From: Apostichopus japonicus
Lineage: Eukaryota > Echinodermata > Holothuroidea > Aspidochirotida > Stichopodidae
DNA length: 64,000 nucleotides
Reading direction: 5' to 3'
Assembly (NCBI RefSeq): GCF_037975245.1
Contig: NC_092575.1
Coordinates: forward strand, 3,353,001-3,417,000
Each line of letters starts with the position of its first letter. Positions within the stretch are counted from its first letter, which is position 1. Under the pieces are notes generated by a model. It saw nothing but the letters and a program-made list of their open reading frames with translations, was not told the DNA's origin and ran no database searches. A program made the position numbers and the translations under genes. This document shows positions 1 through 10,204 of this stretch, one piece after another.

Positions 1-135
1 TAGTCCAAAATCACAACGTTGCAACACGGTGCACACACACAGAAATATTTTCTGAGTTCTCCGTACGCATTGATTTTGCACAGGAATGAGATCTCAAAAT
101 AAAATAAAGTTCGTTATATAGATACAGTCAACCAC

Positions 136-3100
136 CTCCGTGGGGTGTTGCAAATGTTCAGAGCCCCCAGTCCCAAGCCCCCCCACGGTATGGTACTCAT
201 CCTTCATGAACACCTAGCTGGTACATACGAAATTTGGGTCAGGACTTAGTTTGGGTCAAATCCCTATTTTCCTTGGCGCACGGGGCCCGGAACACATGCC
301 AGATATGCCAATTTTGTTTTTGCCTTAGAAAAAAAAATGAAACAGCTCCCATTGACTTTGTGTTAGCTCCGTGGGGTGTTGCAAATGTTCAGAGCCCCCA
401 GTCCCAAGCCCCCCACGGTATGGTACTCATCCTTCATGAACACCTAGCTGGTACATACGAAATTTGGGTCAGGACTTAGTTTGGGTCAAATCCCTATTTT
501 CCTTGGCGCACGGGGCCCGGAACACATGCCAGATATGCCAATTTTGTTTTTGCCTTAGAAAAAACATGAAACAGCTCCCATTGACTTTGTGTTAGCTCCG
601 TGGGGTGTTGCAAATGTTCAAAGCCCCCAGTCCCAAGCCCCCCACGGTATGGTACTCAAACTTCATGAACACCTAGCTGGTACATACGAAATTTGGGTCA
701 GGACTTAGTTTGGGTCAAATCCCTATTTTCCTCGGCGCACGGGGCCCGGAACACATGCCAGATATGCCAATTTTGTTTTGGACTTAAAAAAAACATGAAA
801 CAGCTCCCATTGACTTTGTGTTAGCTCCGTGGGGTGTTGCAAATGTTCAGAGCCCCCAGTCCCAAGCCCCCCACGGTATGGAACTCATCCTTCATGAACA
901 CCTAGCTGGTACATACGAAATTTGGGTCAGGACTTAGTTTGGGTCAAATCCCTATTTTCCTCGGCGCACGGGGCCCGGAACACATGCCAGATATGCCAAT
1001 TTTGTTTTTGCCTTAGAAAAAACATGAAACAGCTCCCATTGACTTTGTGTTAGCTCCGTGGGGTGTTGCAAATGTTCAAAGCCCCCAGTCCCAAGCCCCC
1101 CACGGTATGGTACTCAAACTTCATGAACACCTAGCTGGTACATACGAAATTTGGGTCAGGACTTAGTTTGGGTCAAATCCCTATTTTCCTCGGCGCACGG
1201 GGCCCGGAACACATGCCAGATATGCCAATTTTGTTTTGGACTTAAAAAAAACATGAAACAGCTCCCATTGACTTTGTGTTAGCTCCGTGGGGTGTTGCAA
1301 ATGTTCAGAGCCCCCAGTCCCAAGCCCCCCACGGTATGGTACTCATCCTTCATGAACACCTAGCTGGTACATACGAAATTTGGGTCAGGACTTAGTTTGG
1401 GTCAAATCCCTATTTTCCTTGGCGCACGGGGCCCGGAGCACATGCCAGATATGCCAATTTTGTTTTGGACTTAGAAAAAAAATGAAACAGCTCCCATTGA
1501 CTTTGTGTTAGCTCCGTGGGGTGTTGCAAATGTTCAGAGCCCCCAGTCCCAAGCCCCCCCCCCACGGTATGGTACTCATCCTTCATGAACACCTAGCTGG
1601 TACATACGAAATTTGGGTCAGGACTTAGTTTGGGTCAAATCCCTATTTTCCTCGGCGCACGGGGCCCGGAACACATGCCAGATATGCCAATTTTGTTTTT
1701 GCCTTAGAAAAAACATGAAACAGCTCCCATTGACTTTGTGTTAGCTCCGTGGGGTGTTGCAAATGTTCAAAGCCCCCAGTCCCAAGCCCCCCACGGTATG
1801 GTACTCAAACTTCATGAACACCTAGCTGGTACATACGAAATTTGGGTCAGGACTTAGTTTGGGTCAAATCCCTATTTTCCTCGGCGCACGGGGCCCGGAA
1901 CACATGCCAGATATGCCAATTTTGTTTTTGACTTAAAAAAAACATGAAACAGCTCCCATTGACTTTGTGTTAGCTCCGTGGGGTGTTGCAAATGTTCAGA
2001 GCCCCCAGTCCCAAGCCCCCCACGGTATGGTACTCATCCTTCATGAACACCTAGCTGGTACATACGAAATTTGGGTCAGGACTTAGTTTGGGTCAAATCC
2101 CTATTTTCCTCGGCGCACGGGGCCCGGAACACATGCCAGATATGCCAATTTTGTTTTTGCCTTAGAAAAAACATGAAACAGCTCCCATTGACTTTGTGTT
2201 AGCTCCGTGGGGTGTTGCAAATGTTCAAAGCCCCCAGTCCCAAGCCCCCCACGGTATGGTACTCAAACTTCATGAACACCTAGCTGGTACATACGAAATT
2301 TGGGTCAGGACTTAGTTTGGGTCAAATCCCTATTTTCCTCGGCGCACGGGGCCCGGAACACATGCCAGATATGCCAATTTTGTTTTGGACTTAAAAAAAA
2401 CATGAAACAGCTCCCATTGACTTTGTGTTAGCTCCGTGGGGTGTTGCAAATGTTCAGAGCCCCCAGTCCCAAGCCCCCCACGGTATGGTACTCATCCTTC
2501 ATGAACACCTAGCTGGTACATACGAAATTTGGGTCAGGACTTAGTTTGGGTCAAATCCCTATTTTCCTCGGCGCACGGGGCCCGGAACACATGCCAGATA
2601 TGCCAATTTTGTTTTGGACTTAGAAAAAAAATGAAACAGCTCCCATTGACTTTGTGTTAGCTCCGTGGGGTGTTGCAAATGTTCAGAGCCCCCAGTCCCA
2701 AGCCCCCCCCCCCCACGGTATGGTACTCAAACTTCATGAACACCTAGCTGGTACATACGAAATTTGGGTCAGGACTTAGTTTGGGTCAATTCCCTATTTT
2801 CCTTGGCGCACGGGGCCCGGAACACATGCCAGATATGCCAATTTTGTTGTTGACTTAGAAAAAATATGAAACAGCTCCCATTGACTTTGTGTTAGCTCCG
2901 TGGGGTGTTGCAAATGTTCAGAGCCCCCAGTCCCAAGCCCCCCACAGTATGGTACTCATCCTTCATGAACACCTAGCTGGTACATACGAAATTTGGGTCA
3001 GGACTTAGTTTGGGTCAAATCCCTATTTTCCTTGGCGCACGGGGCCCGGAACACATGCCAAGTATGCCAATTTTGTTTTTGACTTAGAAAAAAAATGAAA

Positions 3101-3540
3101 CAGCTCCCATTGACTTTGTGTTAGCTCCGTGGGGTGTTGCAAATGTTCAGAGCCCCCAGCCCCAAGCCCCCCACGGTATGGTACTCATCCTTCATGAACA
3201 CCTAGCTGGTACATACGAAATTTGGGTCAGGACTTAGTTTGGGTCAAATCCCTATTTTCCTTGGCGCACGGGGCCCGGAACACATGCCAGATATGCCAAT
3301 TTTGTTTTGGACTTAAAAAAAAAAATGAAACAGCTCCCATTGACTTTGTGTTAGCTCCGTGGGGTGTTGCAAATGTTCAAAGCCCCCAGTCCCAAGCCCC
3401 CCACGGTATGGTACTCATCCTTCATGAACACCTAGCTTGTACATACGAAATTTGGGTCAGGACTTAGTTTGGGTCATATCCTTCTTTTCCATGGCGCACG
3501 GGGCCCGAAACACATGAAAAATATGCCAATTCTGTTTTGA
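136..3540 (+). repeat. ~229 bp satellite array, about 15 copies
   Basis: A head-to-tail array with a period of 229-230 bp. The anchor GTACATACGA recurs at 221, 451, 680, 909, 1138, 1367 and 1600. Each monomer contains a CCGTGGGG/CCCCACGG inverted pair that could form a hairpin. Monomers differ at diagnostic sites (CTCATCC or CTCAAAC; TGCCTTAG or GGACTTA before the A-run). The last copy, near 3470-3540, is the most diverged, as expected at an array edge. No coding potential is visible; open frames here are by-products of the repeat. The same monomer is present inverted at 9041-9927. Confidence 0.95.
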
Positions 3541-3730
3541 TTAACTTGAATATTTCTGTATCGTACGGAAGCGTAGAAAGGACATTGCATTGACTTGCAC
3601 ACTTAATAAAATATATCAATACGTCAAACCTTTGAAAACCGCGTTTCGCACACTTCGTACAACTTGTCAAAACTAAGAGACTGGATGACAAAATATACAA
3701 GAGACAAATACAAGCACAGAGTACACACAG
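3536..3730 (-). repeat. Left inner flank of the satellite, inverted copy of 8845-9040
   Basis: Read on the - strand, this ~195 bp segment matches 8845-9040 with few differences, so the two satellite arrays share the same inner flank in inverted orientation. Its distal part (3680-3730) resembles the Penelope-like 3' sequence seen at 8096-8141, up to the point where a hammerhead-like motif begins there. Confidence 0.8.
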
Positions 3731-4168
3731 GTTAATGAGTAGGGAGAACACAAAAGAGTAAGGTGAAAGAGGATGAGTAGACAAAGGAAGTGAGGAGTGA
3801 AATTTACAGAGGGAGAGGAGAGGTACAGTTGATAAACTGTGGAGGGACCAAGGGAGGATTAAAGGAAGAGGGTACGGAATAAACTGCAGAAGGACAAAGA
3901 CAGGGAGGCGTGGAGAAAAAAGGTGAAAGAGAGGCAAGAGAGAGGGTAACATATGGGGTGTGGGAGGGGGGAAAACATGGGGATAACATGGGGGAGAAGG
4001 AAAGGGGGAGCAAAAGGTGGTGGTCGAATTGGATTCAACAATGTGGTGACTACAGACGATGCATCTCGAAGTACGGTCACGGGTGAATGGGTGTAGGGTT
4101 AGAAGTAAGGGATGGAACAGCAGCACGCACATGAAGGTCCCATAGGTTGCGTGAACCACTGTAGGCAA
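3731..4168 (-). mobile_element. Penelope-like 3' region, degenerate copy (- strand)
   Basis: A purine-rich (+ strand) stretch repeated at 7360-7620 and, inverted, at 7920-8110. Shared landmarks are a GGTTAATGAGTA..GGGAGAACACAAAAGAG block and a GGAATAAACTGCA(G/A)AAGGACAAA block. It is the non-coding 3' portion of a Penelope-like element, identified because the 7300-7917 copy continues into a GIY-YIG nuclease fragment. A long open frame on the - strand has low-complexity Pro/Ser/Leu composition and is not a credible gene. Confidence 0.55.
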
Positions 4169-4285
4169 GGCTGGGTTTTTCAGGAACTGCTCCTTGGAGT
4201 CTGTCTGAAGGGAAAAGAATTTTGTGGTGGTTAGAACTGTTTTGTTTAAGAGGAATCTTTTCCCCTTTCCTTTCCTTCCTTTTTA

Positions 4286-4325
4286 GCCTATGAAGAAGAT
4301 CCTGCTAGGATCGAAACGTCAGGCC
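4286..4325 (+). ncRNA. Degenerate hammerhead ribozyme motif (Penelope type)
   Basis: The layout fits a minimal type I hammerhead: stem I GCCT (4286-4289) paired with AGGC, a core, stem II GATCC/GGATC closed by a TGCTA loop, then GAAA followed by ACGTC. The core here reads ATGAAGA instead of the required CTGANGA, so this copy is probably inactive. It keeps the self-complementary ACGT expected of dimeric Penelope hammerheads. The motif is followed by about 75 bp that recurs at 31626-31708. Confidence 0.55.
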
Positions 4326-4397
4326 AACTTACTTTTACACATTCTATTACACAGGCTCTCTAGTGGATAAGAAGTTTGTTAACAGTTTTATTTTATT
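4318..4397 (+). repeat. Post-hammerhead Penelope-like segment
   Basis: About 80 bp, beginning GTCAGGCCAACTTACTTTTA and ending in a TTTTATTTTA tract, closely matches 31626-31708. It marks the element sequence downstream of the ribozyme-like motif. Confidence 0.6.
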
Positions 4398-6690
4398 TTA
4401 ATTTCCTTTTTTTTTAAGAGGAGGAAGGTTTTGGTGGAAAGTCACAACTGTATGACGAATGAACGTAAACATTGAAAGAATTCGCATAAGTATTCTTTTT
4501 TCATTCGTTTCATTTCATAGAAGGAAGTACTGACAAGGACATTTACGTGATGATAAGATGGATAATAGACAGGATAACTAAATAAGAATTAACGCAATTG
4601 GCTTTTCCTATACGTTTATTCCAAATACAATCGTTTAGCCATTAATCGCTACACATCCCGCACATCTGTTTCATTGAACTTGAACGCTTAATTTTTTTGC
4701 GGGAAATCCCGTCTTGGTAAAATTTGACATGCGGGATTTGAAATCAAATTGTGTGAAACCCGCGACTAGCTCGAACCCGGGGAGGGGTGCGGGTCTGGCT
4801 CTGTATTACGGTGGGAAGGAATTATATAGCTTAAATGAGGGGGGAAATTGCAATTGCACGAAGATAGCCAATCTGCCTTTGCCTTCGTTTTATTTTTACA
4901 AATTATTATTTTAATAATTATTATAAATATTTTGCGTATTTGTGATTCTGCGACATATTTTACGGCTTTTTTAATCACTTAGTTTGGGTGTAAATAAAAG
5001 TTAAGTTTTGCCAAGGTCTTGGCACTACGGGCGAAGCAGGAACGTCGCTAAAGGGGGGTGTGGGGGTGTCTCACCCTCAATCTTGGTAAAACTGACGATA
5101 GTTGGAAAATTAGAGTGCGACAGTCGGAATTTCCGACTGTCGCACTCTCATTTTTTCCGACTGTCGCCCTCTAATTTTCACATATTCTTGTAATTTGTGA
5201 GAGACCTAAACTTTTCGGTCAAAATTGACCCTTAATCAGTCATATTTACCACGTTTTCCTTGTCATATTGAGATATTGTATCTCGCGATCCTTATACTCC
5301 ACCATACAAAACTTCGTATGATTTTGAATGCTCTAAAAAAATGCCTTATAGAACTACTGTACAACGTTCAGCTTCAATTCGGTTAATTTACGTATTAATT
5401 TTGCTATTGGGTGGGTTGACCCTGTTCGCTAGCTTCAAGTAAGTTTAGGATATACATTTAAAACAATTAAAACACTCAATGCTAATCTATGGAAGTATAA
5501 AAGTGCCATCGACATAAGAAAAAACTTTGCCCCATAAGTTGACATTTTTCAGTAAATTGTTTAGATAATAAGATAAAATCTTATCAAAAATCAGGAAAAT
5601 GTTGGATTACTCAGTTGCTTTAACTGAGCAATTGAACAACTTTCTGAAAAATGTTTAATTGACAACTTATCATATCGCGTCAATTGGACATTTTGTGGCA
5701 AAATGTTTAATTACTCACCTCATTCCAAATGCTCAGTTGCAATGAAGTGAACAATTGAACATTTTTTTCATGCGAGTGGTAAATAGCCGCACCCACCCCC
5801 CCCCTCCCCCAAAGGAAAATAATATTGAGCGTGCTAGTAAAAAGCACTGTATTTTTTGGTAATTCACTATGTCGTCGAATATAATTTGTTGAAGTAAAAT
5901 CCCCTCTGTTACATTAACATAGCTTTTGTAGTAAGTAGTCTATGTAGCCTTCAAGCAGATAGCTATACTCAGTTGCTTACTTGCTTAACCAGAGTGATTA
6001 ATAAGTTTGTGAAGTGAGTGCCAGTGGTACAAATGTATCGGGGAAATAAATCCGCGCGCTCGCGTTCAGCATGGGAATGTTGATGAGTAGCAAACGGGGG
6101 GGGGGGGGGGGTACAAGGCAGCAGTCGGAATTTTCTGGCTCCAAAACCCATCCAGTTGGAATTTCAGCTAATACACCCCCCTCCAATCATCAGACCTTAG
6201 CTACGTCCCTGGGGCGAAGGTCTTTAATTAAGTTTCGTAACTCACCGGGAAGCGATTAGAAGGAGTGGGCTTAGGGCTGTGGGGTGCGCGTTGTTATGCA
6301 GATGGGAACATTCTCAAGAAGTGATGCGTGCGTCCGCCCCCGGCAATGATACGCCTTTGGATCCACTACATGATATTCACAGGAAATGTGCTCAATTCTC
6401 AAATCACATGCGGAATATTTTTAGATTCATTGTATGACTTACGGTACAAGGGGTGGGGTAACAATTAGCATTCAGTCCGCAGTTGTATAACCTTCTATCT
6501 CTGGATGACAGTGTTGCATCGAAGGACATATGTCTAATGCAGTTCGCATATAGATCTGGTCTAATACCGAAATGTGTCATGTTCCCCGACGACTATTTCG
6601 AGTTCAAGACCAGCCACAGTTGGTTTCATAGCACAATATTACAATTGTTTAAGGCGTCCATACACACACGCGTCATGATATTCTATATAT
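4398..6690. other. Intergenic, no gene recognised
   Basis: About 2.3 kb of AT-rich sequence with short poly-G/C runs (for example 6097-6112). No open frame here resembles a known family and no splice-linked exons were found. The only distinctive structure is the nested inverted repeat at 5105-5179. Confidence 0.6.
5105..5179. repeat. Nested palindrome / cruciform
   Basis: Arms 5112-5129 and 5131-5148 are perfect reverse complements of 18 bp with one base between them. A third copy at 5155-5179 is a 24/25 reverse complement of 5105-5129, so two alternative hairpins compete for the same 5' arm. There is no U-run or gene context to suggest a terminator. Confidence 0.9.
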
Positions 6691-6699
6691 AGTGTTGTA

Positions 6700-6701
<2 letters not shown>

Positions 6702-6742
<41 letters not shown>
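6702..6742. repeat. (TA)n microsatellite
   Basis: A simple TA dinucleotide tract. Long Tyr-Ile open frames on both strands across this and the next TA tract are artefacts of the repeat. Confidence 0.97.
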
Positions 6743-6745
<3 letters not shown>

Positions 6746-6769
6746 ATCGTAATGAGTTGGAAAATCAAG

Positions 6770-6964
<195 letters not shown>

Positions 6965-7138
6965 AATACATTAGTGAGAGAGGAAAATGGAAACGTCAAA
7001 AATGGAGTGGTCGGTGTAAGGAGTAGGCTGAGGCCCCCCCCCCCCCCCTTTCCGAAATCCTCGATCCGTCACTGGCTACCTTGTGTATATTATAGGGATC
7101 AGCGCTGTAATTATGTCACTGTTCCTCTTTCTCTTCGC

Positions 7139-7262
7139 GGTGTCTGGGCGTTTTTCTTCTGTGTCCTCCTCTTCTCCTTTCTCTCTTTCTTCTTTTTCTT
7201 TTCGCTTCCTTCGTCTCCTTTTTTCCTCTTTTTTCTTCTCTCTTTTTTTCTTCTTCTTACCC
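7139..7262. repeat. Pyrimidine-rich (CTTT)n-like tract
   Basis: About 120 bp of almost only C and T on the + strand. No gene or acceptor site is associated with it. Confidence 0.7.
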
Positions 7263-7317
7263 GGGGGGCGCGCGTCCCCAACGCCCCCAGTGTGTTAAGT
7301 ACAATGTGTAAAAGTTA

Positions 7318-7365
7318 AGGGCCTGACGTTTCGATTCTAACAGGATCTTCCAGTGGCTGAAGGAC
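7318..7365 (-). ncRNA. Degenerate hammerhead-like motif (- strand)
   Basis: On the - strand this reads GCC..CTGGAAGA, GATCC, TGTTA, GAATC, GAAACGTCAGGC. It matches the hammerhead-like motifs at 4286 and 8138, but the core has an inserted G (CTGGAAGA) and stem II has a mismatch. It lies at the 3' end of the GIY-YIG-bearing Penelope fragment. Confidence 0.45.
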
Positions 7366-7593
7366 AGACAGGTTAATGAGTATAGGGAGAACACAAAAGA
7401 GTAAGGTGAAAGAGGATTTGTAGACAATGGAAGGATAGAACGAATAAATTTACACAGGGAGAGGAGAGGTACAGGAGACAAATTGTGAAGGGACAAAGGA
7501 AGTATTAGGGAAGAGGATATGGAATAAACTGCAAAAGGACAAATACAGGGAGGTGTGGAGAAAACAGGTGGAAGAGAGTCAAGAGAATGGAGG

Positions 7594-7917
7594 TTACCAG
7601 GGGAAGAAGGAAAGGAGGGGGGGGGGAGCAAAAGCCACTGTTGATCTGTGACCATAGAATCGTCGCTTCTTGAGGGTGGTTTTGGTTTCACCAAAATACT
7701 GGATGCCGCAAACTCTACAAGAGATCTTATCTGCTGTTTTCATTTTAGCTCCACCTATGCATGCTTGAAGCAAACCAGAGTCCGTGAGGACGCCTACAAG
7801 TGACTCTGTGTTAATCCAGTTCTTTACTCGGTGTAAGTAAAGGTTAAGATTCTTTGAAATCACAGCTCCATAATTTGACTCTGGATAGTAATAGATTCCA
7901 ACAATGGCGACCCTCAA
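7594..7917 (-). pseudogene. Penelope-like element GIY-YIG endonuclease fragment
   Basis: A 107-codon open frame on the - strand contains a segment (residues ~66-92, nt 7722-7642) reading SCRVCGIQYFGETKTTLKKR followed by RFYGHRST. This is the Cys-containing GIY-YIG nuclease signature typical of Penelope-like retroelement C-termini (C-x2-CG-x-QY-x-GET...R-x-YGHR). The preceding residues are not recognisable as reverse transcriptase, and the frame runs into low-complexity sequence, so this is a truncated relic. Downstream on the same strand lie the element's 3' non-coding region and a hammerhead-like motif at 7318-7365. An oppositely oriented Penelope 3' end begins right next to it at 7918. Confidence 0.7.
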
Positions 7918-8214
7918 GAAGCCCTGTCTTTGTCCTTCTGCAGTTTATTCCTATCCCCTTCTTTTAATCCTCCCTTTGTCCCTCCACAGTTTATTTGCTG
8001 TACCTCTCCTCTCCCCCAGTAAATTTCTTCGTTCTCTCACTTCCTTTGTATATTAATCCTCTTTCACCTTACTCTTTTGTGTTCTCCCTACTCATTTACC
8101 TGTCTGTGCTTGTATTTGTCACTTATTTTGTCCTTGAGCCTCTGAAGAAGATCCTGCTAGGATCGAAAGGTCAGGCCTTAACATTTACACATTGTACCAA
8201 ATATATTTCCAATT
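7918..8214 (+). mobile_element. Penelope-like 3' end, + strand
   Basis: This is the reverse complement family member of 3731-4168 and 7366-7620: pyrimidine-rich, with TCTTTGTCCTTCTGCAGTTT and CTTTTGTGTTCTCCCTACTC landmarks. It ends in a hammerhead-like motif at 8138-8176 and a short tail. It abuts the opposite-strand copy at 7917, giving two 3' ends arranged head to head. Confidence 0.6.
8138..8176 (+). ncRNA. Hammerhead ribozyme motif, best-preserved core
   Basis: Stem I GCCT (8138-8141) pairs with AGGC (8173-8176). The core CTGAAGA (8142-8148) fits the CTGANGA consensus. Stem II is GATCC (8150-8154) with GGATC (8160-8164), and GAAA is at 8165-8168. The following bases are GGTC, where the other copies have CGTC. 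The change disrupts the ACGT palindrome that dimeric Penelope hammerheads use as stem III. Known family: minimal type I hammerheads in Penelope-like elements. Activity of this copy is uncertain. Confidence 0.65.
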
Positions 8215-8313
8215 AATATCACTTTATAAACACTGTTCTGCTGTTCGTAATTACGAAATAGTTTGAAAGGTGTATTTAATGCGATCACCATCCGATTTCT
8301 TTCCATGACTGTA
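8215..8313 (+). repeat. Direct repeat, copy 1
   Basis: About 99 bp, from TAATATCAC to CCATGACTGTA, repeated in the same orientation at 8660-8757 with a handful of differences. It begins where the Penelope 3' tail ends. Confidence 0.85.
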
Positions 8314-8659
8314 TAGTAACTATCACCTACAAAGCAATGATCTACAGGAGATGCGATGAGGTCGAACATGATGTGTGACTGGTGTCAATCTTCAAAAAGG
8401 TTATGGATGAAAAAAAGAGATATTGGTAAAATACTTGGTTCTCAGGCAAAAGTGAACATCTAGTTGGTCATTTTCAAGCCCGAGATGTGACATTTCCGGT
8501 GATCTGGAGGAGGGGGGGGGGGGTGTCAAACCCAGAAATTTTCTTGTACGCTGCTCGCCAACCGATGGTGACGCTCCGATTAGATAGTAACCCCTCCCCA
8601 CACTCCCCCCCCCCCTCCGGATTAGAAAATCCTGAATACGTCTACTGTAACATATTACC

Positions 8660-8757
8660 AATATCACTTTATTAACACTGTTCTGCTGTTCGTACTTACG
8701 AAATAGTTTGAAAGGCGTATTTATGCGATCACCATCCGATTTCTATCCATGACTGTA
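8660..8757 (+). repeat. Direct repeat, copy 2
   Basis: Second copy of the 8215-8313 unit. The ~350 bp between the copies includes G- and C-runs (8509-8522, 8604-8615). Either a tandem duplication or the two ends of a small insertion could explain it. Confidence 0.85.
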
Positions 8758-8844
8758 ACATCACTACTTTCTGTGAACAAACTAGGACAGAACTTAGGCA
8801 GATACATGTGTAATGTAATCTCAAATTGGAAAATTATGTTTGTA

Positions 8845-9040
8845 CTGTGTGTACTCTGTGATTGTATTTTTCCCATGTATATTTTGTCATCCAGCCTCTT
8901 AGTTTTGACAAGTTGTACGAAGTATGCAAAACGCGGTTTTCAAAAGTTTGACGTATTGATATATTTTATTAAGTGTGCAAGTCAATGCAATGTCCTTTCT
9001 ACGCTTCCGTACGATACAGAAATAATCAAGTTAATCAAAA
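8845..9040 (+). repeat. Right inner flank of the inverted satellite
   Basis: Inverted counterpart of 3536-3730. It joins Penelope-like sequence to the inverted satellite array. Confidence 0.8.
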
Positions 9041-9927
9041 CAGAATTGGCATATTTTGCATGTGTTCCGGGCCCCGTGCGCCAAGGAAAATAGGGATTTG
9101 ACCCAAACTAAGTCCTGACCCAAATTTCGTATGTACCAGCTAGACGTTCATGAAGTTTGAGTACCATACCGTGGGGGGCTTGGGACTGGGGGCTTTGAAC
9201 ATTTGCAACACCCCACGGAGCTAACACAAAGTCAATGGGAGCTGTTTCATTTTTTTTTCAAGTCCAAAACAAAATTGGCATATCTGGCATGTGTTCCGGG
9301 CCCCGTGCGCCAAGGAAAATAGGGATTTGACCCAAACTAAGTCCTGACCCAAATTTCGTGTATACCAGCTAGGTGTTCATGAAGTTTGAGTACCATACCG
9401 TGGGGGGCTTGGGACTAGGAGCCTTGAACATTTGCAACACCCCACGGAGCTAACACAAAGTCAATGGGAGCTGTTTCATATTTTTTTCTAAGTCCAAAAC
9501 AAAATTGGCATATCTGGCATGTGTTCCGGGCCCCGTGCGCCAAGGAAAATAGGGATTTGACCCAAACTAAGTCCTGACCCAAATTTCGTGTATACCAGCT
9601 AGGTGTTCATGAAGTTTGAGTACCATACCGTGGGGGGCTTGGGACTGGGGGCTCTGAACATTTGCAACACCCCACGGAGCTAACACAAAGTCAATGGGAG
9701 CTGTTTAATTTTTGTCTGTCCAAAACAAAATTGGCATATCTGGCATGTGTTCCGGGCCCCGTGCGCCAAGGAAAATAGGGATTTGACCCAAACTAAGTCC
9801 TGACCCAAATTTCGTATGTACCAGCTAGACGTTCATCAAGTATGAGTACCATACCGTGGGGGGCTTGGGGCTTTGAACATTTGCAACACCCCACGGAGCT
9901 AACACAAAGTCAATGGGAATTTTTTAA
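9041..9927 (-). repeat. ~229 bp satellite array, inverted, about 4 copies
   Basis: Same monomer as 136-3540 but on the opposite strand, about 3.9 copies. The last copy is truncated: the CCCAGTCCCAAG region is shortened near 9866. The array ends 278 bp upstream of the CDIPT start codon. Confidence 0.95.
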
Positions 9928-10204
9928 TGATACTAACGCACTACACAGATCTCGGACTTAGTTTATTTTTGCAGAGATTTAACCCTCGTGAGCGCTATAA
10001 CCCCCTCTCAATTAATACGCGGATATATTATGCGGTGTTTGTCCCACATGGCTTGCCATAGACGAATACCGAAGTTGCCTATCTGAAACATATCCGAGTA
10101 TACACCGAGGGTCAGTAAATGCACTGCTGTGCCAAATCTGACTGACAATACTGCGGCCATATCGGCAGGACAGGAATTGCAAAAAAAAAGATCCAAGCTC
10201 GAAA
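9928..10204 (+). promoter_or_regulatory. CDIPT upstream region / 5' UTR
   Basis: 277 bp between the satellite edge and the CDIPT ATG. It must hold the proximal promoter and 5' UTR unless there is an upstream non-coding exon. I see no clear TATA box. A CGGCCATAT motif near 10154 resembles a YY1-type site (weak). Assignment rests on position only. Confidence 0.4.

Noticed and set aside
234..3467. Recurring ~80-codon frames in the satellite
   Set aside because: The same frame appears in chance-open monomers only. Most monomers interrupt it.
136..3540. Regular repeats as a CRISPR array
   Set aside because: The whole 229 bp unit repeats with no unique spacers, and the genome is eukaryotic.
3464..4168. 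234-codon open frame on the - strand
   Set aside because: Low-complexity Pro/Ser/Leu sequence in repeat-derived DNA. It runs across the Penelope-like 3' region and into the satellite.
5105..5179. Rho-independent terminator
   Set aside because: The genome is eukaryotic and no gene ends there.
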